This document shows, piece by piece, positions 63,638 to 64,000 of a DNA stretch of 64,000 nt (the stretch's first letter is position 1; each line of letters begins with the position of its first letter). The position numbers were made by a program, and so were the translations under genes. The notes under the pieces are model-generated. The model worked only from the letters and a program-made list of their open reading frames with translations, was not told the DNA's origin and did not search any database. This DNA is from Diorhabda sublineata (Eukaryota > Arthropoda > Insecta > Coleoptera > Chrysomelidae): assembly GCF_026230105.1 (NCBI RefSeq), contig NC_079476.1:28262559-28326558 (forward strand), in the 5' to 3' direction.

Positions 63638-64000
63638 GTGAGTTTAATTTTTTACTATATATACAAAACATTTATTTCACTTAGAATTAGTATTATACCT
63701 AAAATCTGTTGTTTATAATACCCAGATTTAACACAAAGATTTCAGCTTCCTATTTAGCACTGAATTCTTAGCAAGTTTTAATAAAACATTATAACATCTA
63801 AAAGTGATATTTTTGGAAATGAAAAACTTTATGGTTTCTTCTTGTAATGAGTCAATCACAATATTATATTCTTTTCAAACTATCTTTACTGTTCCTTTAA
63901 TTATGTGAATATGTTGTCACTCTCAAAAATAAGAAAAATTAATATGTCAATTCCCCACTTTCTCCATTCAAGTGTGATTTAGGTAGAGAAATTTAATTTT
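63638..64000 (+). other. Start of the fifth visible glycerol kinase intron
   Basis: Begins with GTGAGT. AT-rich, no exon recognised before the window end. Confidence 0.7.

Noticed and set aside
1..64000. CRISPR array, bacterial operon, ribosome-binding sites
   Set aside because: The DNA is from a eukaryote with spliced genes; no regularly spaced direct repeats of that kind were seen.

Overview
The window is an AT-rich stretch of animal nuclear DNA, almost certainly from an insect. It holds spliced genes with ordinary GT-AG introns, a sex-peptide/myoinhibitory-peptide receptor gene, a glycerol kinase gene, a C2H2 zinc-finger gene, and a dense layer of decayed transposable elements typical of insects (Penelope-like, jockey/CR1-like LINE, mariner, piggyBac, errantivirus-like Ty3/gypsy, Helitron). 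A beetle or another insect with a TE-rich genome would fit. The sequence alone does not fix the species.

Layout. 1-0.8 kb: Helitron-type 3' end preceded by a 185-bp tandem repeat. 0.8-27.9 kb: no host exon recognised. This part contains a solo LTR (3.0-3.4 kb), a fold-back Penelope-like element (5.7-7.2 kb), a 59-nt near-perfect palindrome (7.9 kb), mariner relics (11.1, 14.3, 19.3 kb), LINE relics (12.8-14.2, 18.1-18.9, 25.1-26.7 kb) and palindromic/microsatellite DNA (26.9-27.5 kb). 28.0-41.3 kb: the last two exons of a sex peptide receptor-like GPCR on the + strand, separated by a 12.5-kb intron. That intron carries a hAT-like MITE, a deleted LINE, an LTR/errantivirus relic with gag, pol and env remnants, and a mariner deletion derivative with clear 45-bp inverted ends. 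41.3-55.2 kb: intergenic, with a head-to-head Penelope-like pair (47.3-48.8 kb), a DDE transposase relic (51.2-51.6 kb), a LINE with PHD, zinc-knuckle, endonuclease and RT parts (52.2-54.26 kb), and a piggyBac relic abutting it (54.26-55.2 kb).

55.4-64 kb is the gene-dense end. A two-exon gene for a roughly 13-finger C2H2 zinc-finger protein is on the minus strand. It is divergently arranged, with about 460 bp between start codons, from a glycerol kinase gene on the plus strand. Five kinase exons are visible and the gene runs off the right edge.

The three host genes have no evident joint function. The kinase feeds glycerol into lipid and energy metabolism, the GPCR is a neuropeptide receptor, and the zinc-finger protein is a putative nuclear regulator. 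I did not find a convincing undescribed multi-gene system. The most unusual items are the two fold-back Penelope-like insertions (one with a hammerhead-like motif), the MITE with an exact 8-bp target duplication, several long palindromes, and an unrecognised coding-like block inside the zinc-finger intron.
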